From DATDAH01 sp963725155 (GTDB lineage: Bacteria > Actinomycetota > Acidimicrobiia > Acidimicrobiales > DATDAH01), in NCBI GenBank assembly GCA_963725155.1, contig CAVRXU010000002.1, positions 496,001 through 560,000 of the forward strand: 64,000 nt of DNA. The letters are read 5' to 3'. The stretch's first letter is position 1. The number at the start of each line of letters is the position of its first letter. Below, in pieces: positions 7,190 to 16,322 of the stretch. The position numbers were made by a program, and so were the translations under genes. The notes beneath the pieces are model-generated. The model saw nothing but the letters and a program-made list of their open reading frames with translations, did not search any database and was not told where the DNA came from.

Positions 7190-9982
7190 ATGGCGGTTAC
7201 CACGGAGTGGGCCGACGTGTCGGCCACCGTTCAGCCGGCCGCGGGTCCGGGCAAGGCGGGTAGGCCGGCTGCATTGCTGAGGGCGCTGGTTGCAGCGATT
7301 CTCGCAGTGTGCTCGATCGCGCTGGCTGTCGCGAGCCCGCAGGCGGCGCAGGCGTCGATCTCGCAGCCTGCGCTGGTGTCGGAGAACCCGTCCGACACCA
7401 CCCCCCACATCATCATGGGGACCGCGGGGGAGGACATCCGCGCCTTCGCTCAGGTCGGCAACACGGTGTATGCCGGTGGCCTGTTCAACCAGGTCCAGGA
7501 CTGGGCCAGGACGACCACCTACAACCGGCAGAACTTCGTCGCCTTCGACCGCGAGACCGGGGTCGTCTCCCCGCTCGACCTCGCCTTCAACGGGCGGGTC
7601 GGTGGCATCGAGGCCACCGCCGATGGAACGGCGCTGTTCATCGCCGGCGCCTTCTCGAAGGTCAACGGGATCACCCGCCGGGGTCTGGTCAAGTACGACC
7701 TGGTCAACAACCGGATCGACCCGACCTTCCTGGCCGGGAACATGCGAACGGTCTCTGACATCAAGCTGGCCAACGGTTCGCTCATCGCCGCGGGGAACTT
7801 CACCGGGCATGTGGCGGCGCTGAACCCGACCACGGGCGCCAACCTCGGCACCATCAACGTCACCGTGGCCGGGGTGGTCAATCCGGGCGACGAGACCCGG
7901 GTCCGACACATCGCGGTGTCCCCCAACGGCACCCGGCTGGTGGCCACCGGCAACTTCGCCACGGTCAACGGCCAGAGCCGCAGGCGGGCCTTCATGCTCA
8001 ACCTTGGCGCCACCGCCACCCTGAGCACCTGGCACGCCCCCCGTTTCGATGTGACCTGCGCGGCGGGCGGCAGCCGGCTGGAAAGCGCCCAGGGCGTGGA
8101 CTTCTCCCCTGACGGCACCTACTTCGTGGTCGTGGCCACCGGCGGGCCGACCGGCACCAACGGGGTCTGTGACGCCGCGGCCCGGTTCGAGACCGCCAAT
8201 GTCAGCGCCAACGCCGCGCCCACCTGGATCAACTGGACCGGCGGCGACACCCTCTACAGCGTGGCCATCACCGGCGTGGCGGTCTATGTCGGCGGCCACC
8301 AACGCTGGCTCGACAACCCCCAGGGCCGCGACTCCGCCGGTCCCGGCGCCGTGTCCCGCCCGGGCATCGGCGCCCTCAACCCGACGACCGGCACGGCGTT
8401 GCCCTGGAACCCGACCAAGTCCCGCAACCACGGCACCATGGTCCTCTACCCCACCCCACAAGGGCTCTGGGTGGGCAGCGACGGCACCGAGTTCGGGCAC
8501 GAACCCCACGACGGGATCGGCTTCGCCCCCCTCGACGTCGCCTCCCCGCCGGACACGACCCGGCCCAACACGACCATCACCGCGGGCCCGTCCGGCTCGG
8601 TGACGGCCACCTCGGCCACGTTCAGCTTCTCCTCCACCGAAGCGGGGGCGTTCCAGTGCCGCCTCGACAGCGCCGCTTTCGCCCCCTGCACCTCACCGAC
8701 GAGCTACGCCGACCTGGCCCTCGGCGCCCACACCTTCCAAGTGGTCGCCAGCGACCCCTCGCTCAACGTGGACTTCACCGCAGCGGTGAGGACATGGACC
8801 GTGCAGTCCGGCGACGGCAACCTGGTCGGAAACCCGGGCTTCGAGGTGGACACGTCCGGTTGGACGGGCGACGTGGCGGCCAACACGCTGAGCCGAGTCG
8901 CGGGCGGGCACTCAGGCGGCTGGGCGGCCGAGGTCTCGAACACCGTGGCCGGTGGAAGCTGCGGGCTCAACGACCAGCCGGGCTGGGTGGGCCTCACCGA
9001 GGCCGGCAGCTACGCCGTGAGCATCTGGGCCCGCTCGGACACCCCCGGGCTCACGCTGAGACTGCGGGTCCGTGAGTTCGCGGGCGGCGTGCAGCAGGGC
9101 TCGGCCTCACCCACGATGGCGCTGACCTCGTCGTGGCAACAGCTGACGGCGAACTACACACCCGTCGCGCCGGGATCGTCGAACCTCGATGTCGAGGCCT
9201 TCACGGCCAGCTCGCCCGTCGGGGTGTGCTTCCGCGCTGACGACGCATCCATCACCCACGGCCCCCCGCCCGACACGACCCCGCCCGACACGGTCATCGA
9301 CTCGGGTCCGTCGGGTTCGGTGACGGACACGTCGGCCACCTTCAGCTTCTCGTCCACCGAGCCGGGGACGTTCCAGTGCAGCCTCGACGGCGCTGGGTTC
9401 GCCCCGTGCACCTCACCGGCGAGCTACTCGGGTCTGGCCGCGACCTCGCACACCTTCCAGGTCGCCGCCGTCGACAACTCGCTCAACGTCGACGCCAGCC
9501 CGGCGGAGCGGACCTGGACCGTGCTGCCACCGGCGGTCAACCTGGTCGGAAACCCCGGGTTCGAGGTGGACACGTCCGGCTGGACGGGTGATGCGGCTTC
9601 CAACACGCTGAGCCGGGTCGCGGGCGGGCACTCGGGTGGTTGGGCCGCGCAGATCTCCAACACCGTGGCCGGTGCCAACTGCGGGGTCAGCGACAAGCCG
9701 AACTGGGTGACCACCACACAGGCCGGTGCCTACACCGTGGGCTTCTGGGCCCGATCGGACACCCCCGGGCTCACCTTCAGGGTGCGCGTGCGCGAGTACG
9801 CGGGCGGCGTGCTGCAGGGATCGATCTCGACCTCGGTGGCACTCACCTCGTCGTGGCAACTGGTGACCACGGCCTACACGCCGGTCGCGCCGGGATCGTC
9901 GACCCTTGACGTCGAGGCCTACACGATCAGCTCGCCCGTCGGCGTGTGCCTCCAGCTCGACGACGCATCCATCACCCACTGA
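7190..9982 (+). CDS. Large secreted beta-propeller protein with two Ig/carbohydrate-binding-like modules
   Basis: The 930-aa protein starts at the ATG at 7190, supported by GGGAGAGGGG upstream and by identity with the start of the sugar transferase. Residues 1-33 (MAVTTEWADVSATVQPAAGP and following) are nearly the same as that enzyme's N-terminus. A hydrophobic signal peptide (about 34-58, ending SPQAAQA) follows. Residues 60-440 form a beta-propeller with repeated 'VYAGGLF', 'LFIAGAFSKVNG', 'LVATGNFATVNG' blades. After that come two copies of a 240-residue module: an Ig-like half (GPSGSVTxTSATFSFSSTE) and a jelly-roll-like half (NPGFEVDTSGWTGD to DDASITH) resembling carbohydrate-binding domains. 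No sorting signal is visible. A surface-adhesion or glycan-binding role is inferred. Confidence 0.85.
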   Translation: MAVTTEWADVSATVQPAAGPGKAGRPAALLRALVAAILAVCSIALAVASPQAAQASISQPALVSENPSDTTPHIIMGTAGEDIRAFAQVGNTVYAGGLFNQVQDWARTTTYNRQNFVAFDRETGVVSPLDLAFNGRVGGIEATADGTALFIAGAFSKVNGITRRGLVKYDLVNNRIDPTFLAGNMRTVSDIKLANGSLIAAGNFTGHVAALNPTTGANLGTINVTVAGVVNPGDETRVRHIAVSPNGTRLVATGNFATVNGQSRRRAFMLNLGATATLSTWHAPRFDVTCAAGGSRLESAQGVDFSPDGTYFVVVATGGPTGTNGVCDAAARFETANVSANAAPTWINWTGGDTLYSVAITGVAVYVGGHQRWLDNPQGRDSAGPGAVSRPGIGALNPTTGTALPWNPTKSRNHGTMVLYPTPQGLWVGSDGTEFGHEPHDGIGFAPLDVASPPDTTRPNTTITAGPSGSVTATSATFSFSSTEAGAFQCRLDSAAFAPCTSPTSYADLALGAHTFQVVASDPSLNVDFTAAVRTWTVQSGDGNLVGNPGFEVDTSGWTGDVAANTLSRVAGGHSGGWAAEVSNTVAGGSCGLNDQPGWVGLTEAGSYAVSIWARSDTPGLTLRLRVREFAGGVQQGSASPTMALTSSWQQLTANYTPVAPGSSNLDVEAFTASSPVGVCFRADDASITHGPPPDTTPPDTVIDSGPSGSVTDTSATFSFSSTEPGTFQCSLDGAGFAPCTSPASYSGLAATSHTFQVAAVDNSLNVDASPAERTWTVLPPAVNLVGNPGFEVDTSGWTGDAASNTLSRVAGGHSGGWAAQISNTVAGANCGVSDKPNWVTTTQAGAYTVGFWARSDTPGLTFRVRVREYAGGVLQGSISTSVALTSSWQLVTTAYTPVAPGSSTLDVEAYTISSPVGVCLQLDDASITH
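8549..9268 (+). repeat. Intragenic module repeat, copy 1 (720 bp)
   Basis: This is the first of two tandem 720-bp units, each coding for an Ig-like domain plus a jelly-roll-like domain. The encoded residues agree at most positions, including the exact ends PDTT and DDASITH. Confidence 0.85.
9269..9979 (+). repeat. Intragenic module repeat, copy 2
   Basis: This is the second tandem unit of the propeller protein and runs to the last sense codon. It is clearly diverged from copy 1 at the third codon position and in several residues, so the duplication is not very recent. Confidence 0.85.
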
Positions 9983-9984
9983 GC

Positions 9985-10027
9985 CGCGAGCCGCTCCCAC
10001 CCAACGGGGGGTGGGAGCGGACTCGCG
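9985..10027 (+). terminator. Strong hairpin after the propeller gene
   Basis: CCGCTCCCACCC (9991-10002) pairs with GGGTGGGAGCGG (10009-10020) around a 6-nt loop. The outer CGCGAG/CTCGCG arms extend the stem across a one-base bulge. There is no U-tract, as is common in high-GC actinobacteria. The hairpin begins just after the TGA. Confidence 0.75.
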
Positions 10028-10102
10028 ACATGGGGGGCCCGAACCGGTCCGAGGGCCGTGCGGCTGTACCCACACCGCACCAGGCTCTGGTACACCCACA
10101 CG

Positions 10103-10666
10103 ATGAACCAGATGCACCGTGACTTCCTGGCCAGCCCGGCGTGGGCCCAGATGCTCGAGGACGAGCTGGCCCCCTGGCTCGACGGGATCGGTGACCTCGG
10201 TGACGACGTGCTGGAGGTCGGTCCCGGACCGGGCCTCGTCACCGACCTGCTCCGGGCCCGAGTGTCCCAGGTGACGGCCGTCGAGCTCGACCCCGACCTC
10301 GCGTCGGCGCTGGCCACGCGCTTGGCGGGGACGGGCGTCCAGGTCATCCACGGCGACGCGGCACGGACCGACCTTCCCGGCGACCGCTTCTCGGCGGCAG
10401 TGTGCTGTTCGATGCTGCACCACGTCCCCACGTCGTCAGCCCAGGACGACGTCCTGCGTGAGCTCGGCCGAGTCGTTCGACCCGGCGGTCGGCTCGTGCT
10501 GGTCGACTCACGAGACGAGCCGCCCATCCGGGCGTTCCATGAAGACGACACCTTCATGCCCCTCCCCGAGGAGACGATCATCGCCCGGACCGAGGTCGCC
10601 GGGTTCGTCGACGCCGACCTCGTGATCGACGAGTTCGAGCTGAGGCTCCACGCCGTGAAGAGATAG
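10103..10666 (+). CDS. Class I SAM-dependent methyltransferase
   Basis: The 187-aa protein carries the SAM-binding motif VLEVGPGPGLVTDLL (glycine-rich loop, about residues 34-48), an acidic residue after motif II (VTAVELDPDLA), GDAARTDLP and the post-II segment VCCSMLHHV. The N-terminus MNQMHRDFLASPAWAQML resembles ubiE-like small-molecule methyltransferases. I chose the ATG at 10103 because the longer frame adds unrelated residues; no clear Shine-Dalgarno sequence precedes it. The substrate is unknown. It stands alone between the propeller terminator and the glycosidase gene. Confidence 0.85.
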   Translation: MNQMHRDFLASPAWAQMLEDELAPWLDGIGDLGDDVLEVGPGPGLVTDLLRARVSQVTAVELDPDLASALATRLAGTGVQVIHGDAARTDLPGDRFSAAVCCSMLHHVPTSSAQDDVLRELGRVVRPGGRLVLVDSRDEPPIRAFHEDDTFMPLPEETIIARTEVAGFVDADLVIDEFELRLHAVKR

Positions 10667-10718
10667 GTCCTCGGGACCTCGTCGGCCTTCCGATTCGGCG
10701 AACTGCGAGACTGCCGCC

Positions 10719-12908
10719 GTGCACCTGGAGGCGGCGAACGGGCTGGCCCTCGACGTGTCGGACGGCGGGACCGTCCGCATCGGTTGGGGCGAGCCCGACT
10801 GGTTCGGCCCCGGCACCGCCACCCCGCCGAGGTCGGGTCCCGTCGCCTCACCGGTCCTGTGGGTCGACGACCTGGGTGAGGCCGGCGTCGTCGTCGTCGT
10901 CGACGGCCCGATCCGATGCTCGGTCAGGGCCTACGACGACCGCCCGATGCTCGTGTTCCGGAGCGAATCCACCACCGCCCTGTCGGGTCTCGCCACCGGC
11001 GCCTTCGACCGGCCGTCGGTCGGGTGGCCGGTCTTCACCCCCGTCGAGCGGCTGGCCGGCGGCGTGCCCGACGGCACCCGGGCCCTCGTCTTCCAGCACT
11101 GCGAGTTCGGCCTGCCGAGCCAGGCCGGATCCGACCTCGACGGATTCTTCCTCCTGCCCCACCGGCCGCCGACAGGCTGGCCCCTGCTCCTCGCCGCCCC
11201 CGACAGCCGCACGCTCCTCGTGGCGCCTCTCGACGCCTTCCACGAGCAGACCATCGGGCTGAACGCCGGCACCGTCCGCTGTGGGTGGCACGGCGACCTG
11301 GAGGAGGTCGACGCCGGTTTCGCGACGGAGTTGCTGGTCCTCGCCGGCGACGGGCCGCGGGCGTGCCTCGACGAGTGGGGCCGGCTGCTGCTCGAGCGGG
11401 CCGGCACCGTGCGTCCGGGCCGCTGGCCCGACGCCCTCGGATCCCGTCCGTCGTACTGGACCGACAACGGCGCCGCCTACTGGTACCGGACCGAACCGGG
11501 GCACGACCCGGCCGGATCGGTCGTCGCCGCCGTCGACGACCTACGCGAGCGGGGCGTCCCACTGGGCAGCGTGCAGCTCGACTCGTGGTTCTACCCGCAC
11601 GTCGACCTGCGACCGTTCGACACCGACGAGTGGGTCGTCCCGCCGTCGGCCCTCATGGCCTGGGAGGCCCGTCCGAACATCCTGCCCGACGGCATCGGCG
11701 ACCTCCGGGCCCGCCTCGGTCACCCGCTGGTCGCCCACATCCGTCACCTGTCGTCCGAGGCACCGATCGCCCGCGAGGTGCCGGTGGCGACCGACGGCCC
11801 GTACGCCGTGCCCACCACCCCCGAGGCCTACGAGCGGTGGCTCGACCAATGCCTCGCCTGGGGCGTCGAGACCTTCGAGCACGACTGGATGGTCGAGGTG
11901 TTCTTCGGCGTGCGGTGGCTCCGGGCCCGTCCCGGGCGGGCGCAGGCGTGGCAGGAGGGGATCGACCGGGCGGCCCGCGCCCGGGGCATCACCCTGCAGT
12001 GGTGCATGGCCACCCCGGCCGACTTCGCCCAGACCGTCACCCTCACCCAGGTCACGTCGGTGCGCACCAGCGGCGACCACGGTTACATCGCCACGCCTGG
12101 CCAGCTCTGGGCCTGGTTCTGCACCACCAACGCCCTCGCCCGCAGCCTCGGGCTGATGCCGTTCAAGGACGTCTTCCGGGCCGACCCCGACGTGGCGGGC
12201 GACGACGGTGAGCCGGAGGCGCTGCTGTCGGCGCTGTCCACCGGGCCGGTGGCGCTCGGCGACCGGGTCGGCCGGTCGGACCCCTCCCTGGCCCTCCGCA
12301 CGTGTCGGGCCGACGGGCTCCTGATCAAGCCCGACGTGCCCGTCGCCGCCACCGACGAGTCGATGGTCGGCTCCGCCGCCTTCCAGAGCGAACTGCTGGT
12401 CGCCGAGTGCTTCTCCGACCACCCGGCCGGCCGCTGGGCGTACGTCGTCGGCCTCCACGCCAACCCCTCGGACGCGCCGGTCACCGGCGACATCGCCCTC
12501 GCGGAGCTCGGAGCGAGCGCGCCGGCCGGCGACGTCGTGGTGTGGGACTGGCGAGCGGGCACGGCGACGCGGTTACCTGGCGACGCGACGTGGCCGACAA
12601 CGCTTCCGAGGGAGGGGTGGACCTATCTCGTGCTGGCTCCGGTGCTGCCCACCGGCCTGGCGGTGATCGGCGACACCAGCAAGTTCGTCACAGCAGGCGA
12701 CGCTCGCCTGGAGGTCACCGCCACCGACAGCGGCGCCCGGCTCGTGGTAAAGGGTCCGGCCGAGTCGGTCACGATCACCGGGTGGGCCGAGCGGACACCC
12801 GACGCCGGCGAGCTACCGGTCGACCATGATCCCGCCACCGGGGTGTGGACCATCGTCGTCGAGGTGTCGGAGCGAGGTTGGGTCACGGTCGATCTCGAGG
12901 CGGGCTGA
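10719..12908 (+). CDS. GH-D-like (alpha-galactosidase/GH36-type) glycoside hydrolase
   Basis: The 729-aa protein starts at a GTG. The N-terminal beta-rich half (1-235) resembles the supersandwich of GH36-like enzymes. The central part (about 245-530) looks like a TIM barrel: SYWTDNGAAYWYRTEPGHDP, GVPLGSVQLDSWFYPH, a candidate nucleophile region ETFEHDWMVEVFF and a later TSGDHGYIATPGQ segment. The C-terminus is again beta-rich. There is no signal peptide, so it acts in the cytoplasm. Family placement rests on the overall pattern, not on a confirmed catalytic pair, and distant raffinose-synthase-like proteins are an alternative. No sugar transporter adjoins it. Confidence 0.6.
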   Translation: MHLEAANGLALDVSDGGTVRIGWGEPDWFGPGTATPPRSGPVASPVLWVDDLGEAGVVVVVDGPIRCSVRAYDDRPMLVFRSESTTALSGLATGAFDRPSVGWPVFTPVERLAGGVPDGTRALVFQHCEFGLPSQAGSDLDGFFLLPHRPPTGWPLLLAAPDSRTLLVAPLDAFHEQTIGLNAGTVRCGWHGDLEEVDAGFATELLVLAGDGPRACLDEWGRLLLERAGTVRPGRWPDALGSRPSYWTDNGAAYWYRTEPGHDPAGSVVAAVDDLRERGVPLGSVQLDSWFYPHVDLRPFDTDEWVVPPSALMAWEARPNILPDGIGDLRARLGHPLVAHIRHLSSEAPIAREVPVATDGPYAVPTTPEAYERWLDQCLAWGVETFEHDWMVEVFFGVRWLRARPGRAQAWQEGIDRAARARGITLQWCMATPADFAQTVTLTQVTSVRTSGDHGYIATPGQLWAWFCTTNALARSLGLMPFKDVFRADPDVAGDDGEPEALLSALSTGPVALGDRVGRSDPSLALRTCRADGLLIKPDVPVAATDESMVGSAAFQSELLVAECFSDHPAGRWAYVVGLHANPSDAPVTGDIALAELGASAPAGDVVVWDWRAGTATRLPGDATWPTTLPREGWTYLVLAPVLPTGLAVIGDTSKFVTAGDARLEVTATDSGARLVVKGPAESVTITGWAERTPDAGELPVDHDPATGVWTIVVEVSERGWVTVDLEAG

Positions 12909-13004
12909 CCGGCGACGTCGAGGTCCGGTGAACCGATGAGTTCCCGGACTGAGTGGGGTCCAAGCCGCTGAGACACGATGTGACCCCGAGCACGAGGAGG
13001 AGCA

Positions 13005-13430
13005 ATGGCCTTTGACCCGTACCTGTTCTTCGGCGGCACCTGCCGCCAGGCGTTCACCCGGTACCAGGAGATCTTCGGGGGTGAGCTGCAGCTGCTGACG
13101 ATGGCCGACACGCCCGACAGCGAGGATGTGCCCGCGGAGCAGGCGGACTTGATCATCCACGCCGCCTTGACGCTCGATGACCGCCTCCTGATGGGATCCG
13201 ACGACCCGACCACCGATGACTTCGGCCCGGTGCAGGGGATGATGGTCAGCTATTCGGCGTCCGATGCCGACGACGCCCGGACGGTCTTCGAGGCGCTCGC
13301 CGAGGGCGGTTCGGTCAACCAGGCGCTGACCGAGACCTTCTTCGCGCCCGCCTTCGGGATGTGCGTGGACCGCTTCGGGACCCCCTGGATGGTCAGCGCC
13401 GCGCCCGAGGATGCCCCGGCCGGAAGCTGA
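13005..13430 (+). CDS. VOC-family (PhnB/glyoxalase-like) protein
   Basis: The 141-aa protein starts FDPYLFFGGTCRQAFTRYQE and ends FGMCVDRFGTPWMVSA, the hallmark ends of PhnB-like members of the vicinal-oxygen-chelate superfamily. The two halves carry the paired beta-alpha-beta-beta-beta units. An excellent GAGGAGG site lies upstream of the ATG at 13005. Members are often annotated '3-demethylubiquinone methyltransferase' without evidence for that activity; most are of unknown substrate. It stands alone and is convergent with the following metallo-hydrolase. Confidence 0.88.
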   Translation: MAFDPYLFFGGTCRQAFTRYQEIFGGELQLLTMADTPDSEDVPAEQADLIIHAALTLDDRLLMGSDDPTTDDFGPVQGMMVSYSASDADDARTVFEALAEGGSVNQALTETFFAPAFGMCVDRFGTPWMVSAAPEDAPAGS

Positions 13431-13511
13431 GCGGATCCCTCCTCGAACCGCTCCCGCTGGTCGGCCTGGTGCCGAGAGATCTCGTTCAGCCGACCCGCTC
13501 GGAACGGTGAC

Positions 13512-14552
13512 CTACGAGGAGTTGAGCACGTAACGCGTGCCGACGACGCTCGGTGCGCAGCCGGTGGGACTGAAGGCATTCGCCAGTTCCGCGGCGGCTC
13601 GCCAGCCTGTGCAGTGAGCCGGCGCGACGATCTGTGGGGCGACGAGGTCGGACAGGTCTCGCACGGTCGGTTCGATGCGGTCCTCGACGGCGGTACCCGC
13701 GAGGTGGTAGCCGCCGAGAAGGAGGTCCACCGGTTGATCCGGGAGCAGCCGCCGGGCCTCGAGGCCGACGTTGACGACTCCGGCGTGAGAACAGGCGGTG
13801 AGCACGGTCGTGCCGCGGCCGTGGACGCTGGCGGCCAGGAATCGCTCGTCGTGGATCTCCGGATCGAGGGTCACCTGCTCTCCTTGCCAGGTGTGGTGTC
13901 CCGCGAGGCCGGTCTCATAGCTGGTCTGGCGCGGGATGTCGCCGCTGGCGAGAAAGAGATCGGCGACGGCGTGGAGCTCGGCGTGAGTGGTGACGCGGGC
14001 GCCGGCCGCCTCGATCGCGGCGATGGTGGGCTCCGGCGGCAGCATCGCGAAGATCTCGAAGGGGGTGAGGATCCCGCGCTGGTCCGGCCGGTCGGGGTGG
14101 ACATCGACGACGAGCGGCGGGTGGCCGGCCTTCCCGCGCGCTTCGGCGATGGCGGTGACGACGTCGGTGATGCCGCCGGAGTGGTCCCAGTGCCAGTGCG
14201 ACAGGAACAGCACGTCGATGCCGGACAGGTCGACCGCCAATCGCTCGGCGTTGGCGAGCCAGACGTCGCCGTAGGGGCCGACATCGAACAACACCGTGGC
14301 CTTGCGATCTCCCTGTCGCGCGGTGGCGAGGGCGGAGAACCCGTGACAGGCGACGCAGAGGTGGTCGAAGGCCACAACGCAGTCGTGGCCTTCGTGCCGG
14401 CCGCTGGGCGGGATGCTTCCGAGCAGGTGGGCCATCTCCGGCAGCTGCGGGATGCCCGGGCCGATGCTCGAGAGCGTGTCGGTTGCGTTGTCGACGACGA
14501 CCGTGATGGTGAGCTCGTCGAGCTCGGGCACAGCCGTCGGGTCGGGTGCCAT
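13512..14552 (-). CDS. MBL-fold metallo-hydrolase
   Basis: The 346-aa protein has the metallo-beta-lactamase signature HWHWDH (HxHxDH, about residue 125), a further metal-ligand region TACSHAGVVN and a C-terminal PAHCTGWRA. The closest architecture I recognise is the group annotated as 7,8-dihydropterin-6-yl-methyl-4-(beta-D-ribofuranosyl)aminobenzene 5'-phosphate synthase-like hydrolases, a label that does not fix the substrate. I chose the ATG at 14552 because upstream residues lack similarity to the fold. It diverges from the next secreted-protein gene with 104 bp between starts. Confidence 0.85.
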   Translation of the reverse strand: MAPDPTAVPELDELTITVVVDNATDTLSSIGPGIPQLPEMAHLLGSIPPSGRHEGHDCVVAFDHLCVACHGFSALATARQGDRKATVLFDVGPYGDVWLANAERLAVDLSGIDVLFLSHWHWDHSGGITDVVTAIAEARGKAGHPPLVVDVHPDRPDQRGILTPFEIFAMLPPEPTIAAIEAAGARVTTHAELHAVADLFLASGDIPRQTSYETGLAGHHTWQGEQVTLDPEIHDERFLAASVHGRGTTVLTACSHAGVVNVGLEARRLLPDQPVDLLLGGYHLAGTAVEDRIEPTVRDLSDLVAPQIVAPAHCTGWRAAAELANAFSPTGCAPSVVGTRYVLNSS

Positions 14553-14656
14553 CGCCCCATGGTCCCAGAGCCGTCGGCCGCCGGCCACTGGTCGGCCGTG
14601 TCCGGAAAGACCACCGCGATACGGCGACCGCGGACAGTGGCGAGTATGGTTACTCC

Positions 14657-16258
14657 ATGGGACATTCCGGGGCGGCGGGGAGACGAGCACGATCGTGGCT
14701 CGGGATGCTGGTCGGGATCGGCGTGTGGTCGATCCTCCTCACCCCGGCACTGATCGGGGGTGACATCGCGCAGGCGTTGACCAGCACGACAGAGCCTCGG
14801 CTCAGCCTCGATCATCTGATTCGGACCACGCCGTTCGTGGGATCGGCGACCTCGGTGCGGGACGACGAGGGCAGCGCGTACGTCGCGGGGGACGACGCGC
14901 TCTGGCTGGCCTCCGACAACGACGACGCCCTGTTCGAGGTCGACCGCACGACGGGGGCGCTGCGCAGGGAGGTCGCACAATCGGCGTTCGTCAACGCGCC
15001 TCGCTTCGGCGTCGGTGGCGCCGCCGGCCAGGCCCGCACCGAGGACCTCGAGGCGCTCGCGTACGACGCCAACGCCGACGTCCTCTACGCCTTCTCCGGG
15101 AGCGCGGGCGCCACGCCGACGGCCTTCCGCCTGACCCGGGACGCCAACCAACAGTTCCAGGTCGATTCCTGGCAGCCGCTGCCGTCCGAGTGGACCGGCG
15201 CGGGGTGGCGCCTGGCCGACGGTCTCACCTATGTGGCGAACGGACCGACCATCCGGACCTACGACTTCCCCGCGAACACGTTCGGCGCCGCGTTCTCGAT
15301 CCCGGGACTGGGCGGGATCTTCGGCCTCGACTTCGACGACGTCACTGGTGACCTGCTGGCCGTCAACACCTCCGAACGCCTCTGGCGGGCGTCGATGACC
15401 ACCAGGACCCTCCGGGAGGGGTGGGAGGGCATCAGCCTCACCGGTCTGGGACTCCGCGACAGCCGTGCGGTCGAGGTCATCGGTGAACAGGTGCTCGTCA
15501 GCGACGGGGACGACTCACGGGCTTCGTCGGATCCGATGAACCATGCGGTCTTCGTGCTCGACGTCACGGCCGCCGCACCTGACACCACCGACCCCACCAT
15601 CACGATGGTGACGCCGCCCGCGGGGGCGGTCTACGCCCGGAACCGGGTCGTGAACGCTGACTTCTCCTGCACGGACGAGCCGGGGGGCTCCGGGATCGCC
15701 TCCTGTGTGGGCACGGTGGCCGACGGACACGCCATCGACACCACCACCCTGGGCCAGCACTCCTTCGGGGTGACCGCCACCGATGTCGCCGGCAACACCC
15801 GGGTCCTGAACCGCCCCTACACCGTCACCGCGGCCCGGCCCGACGGGAGGATCCGCCGCGGCAGCGGCACTCTGGTCGGCAACAACATCGAGAACACCAC
15901 GGGCAGCGGCCAGACCCGCAGCGGCTCCGCCGGCCGAGGCCACAGCGTCACCTATTACGCCTCCATCCAGAACGACGCCGCCTTCGCCGAGAGGCTCCGG
16001 CTCCACGGGCAGGGATCGACGGCCCAGTTCACCATCGGCTACCGCAACCCGGCGGGGACCAACATCACCGATCAGGTCACGGCCGGCACCTACACCACCC
16101 CCAACCTGGTCACCGGGGGCACCTTCCAGGTCAGGATCACCGTCACCGTCCGGAACACCGCACCCCCCCACGCCGTGGTGGTCCGCACCCTCACGTCCAT
16201 CTCCACCAGCGACACCACCCGCCGCGACACCGTCGAGTTCGTCACCAGCCGGGCCTGA
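14657..16258 (+). CDS. Secreted propeller-like surface protein with C-terminal Ig-like domains
   Basis: The 533-aa protein has a signal peptide (about 10-40, SWLGMLVGIGVWSILLTPAL, cleaved near IAQA). Residues 45-300 form a propeller-like domain (SAYVAGDDALWLASDNDDAL, RTEDLEALAYDANADVLYAF) nearly identical in layout to the N-terminal part of the PKD protein at 21358-23547. After DTTDPTITMVTPPAG comes an HYR/Ig-like domain (FSCTDEPGGSGIASCVGTV), then a beta-rich tail repeating GSGxTRSGSAGRG. No anchor motif is seen. It is probably a secreted or surface protein. The two paralogues bracket the sulfate-activation genes. Confidence 0.82.
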   Translation: MGHSGAAGRRARSWLGMLVGIGVWSILLTPALIGGDIAQALTSTTEPRLSLDHLIRTTPFVGSATSVRDDEGSAYVAGDDALWLASDNDDALFEVDRTTGALRREVAQSAFVNAPRFGVGGAAGQARTEDLEALAYDANADVLYAFSGSAGATPTAFRLTRDANQQFQVDSWQPLPSEWTGAGWRLADGLTYVANGPTIRTYDFPANTFGAAFSIPGLGGIFGLDFDDVTGDLLAVNTSERLWRASMTTRTLREGWEGISLTGLGLRDSRAVEVIGEQVLVSDGDDSRASSDPMNHAVFVLDVTAAAPDTTDPTITMVTPPAGAVYARNRVVNADFSCTDEPGGSGIASCVGTVADGHAIDTTTLGQHSFGVTATDVAGNTRVLNRPYTVTAARPDGRIRRGSGTLVGNNIENTTGSGQTRSGSAGRGHSVTYYASIQNDAAFAERLRLHGQGSTAQFTIGYRNPAGTNITDQVTAGTYTTPNLVTGGTFQVRITVTVRNTAPPHAVVVRTLTSISTSDTTRRDTVEFVTSRA

Positions 16259-16322
16259 CGACCAGCGGCGGCCGCGTGGCCCGCGTTCCCGCTCTGGCCG
16301 ACGACCTGTGGGAAACGCTCGA

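Noticed and set aside
7100..8509. A 469-codon minus-strand frame opposite the propeller gene
   Set aside because: Low-complexity Gly/Arg/Asp-rich product; the plus strand has a signal peptide, leader and repeated domains.
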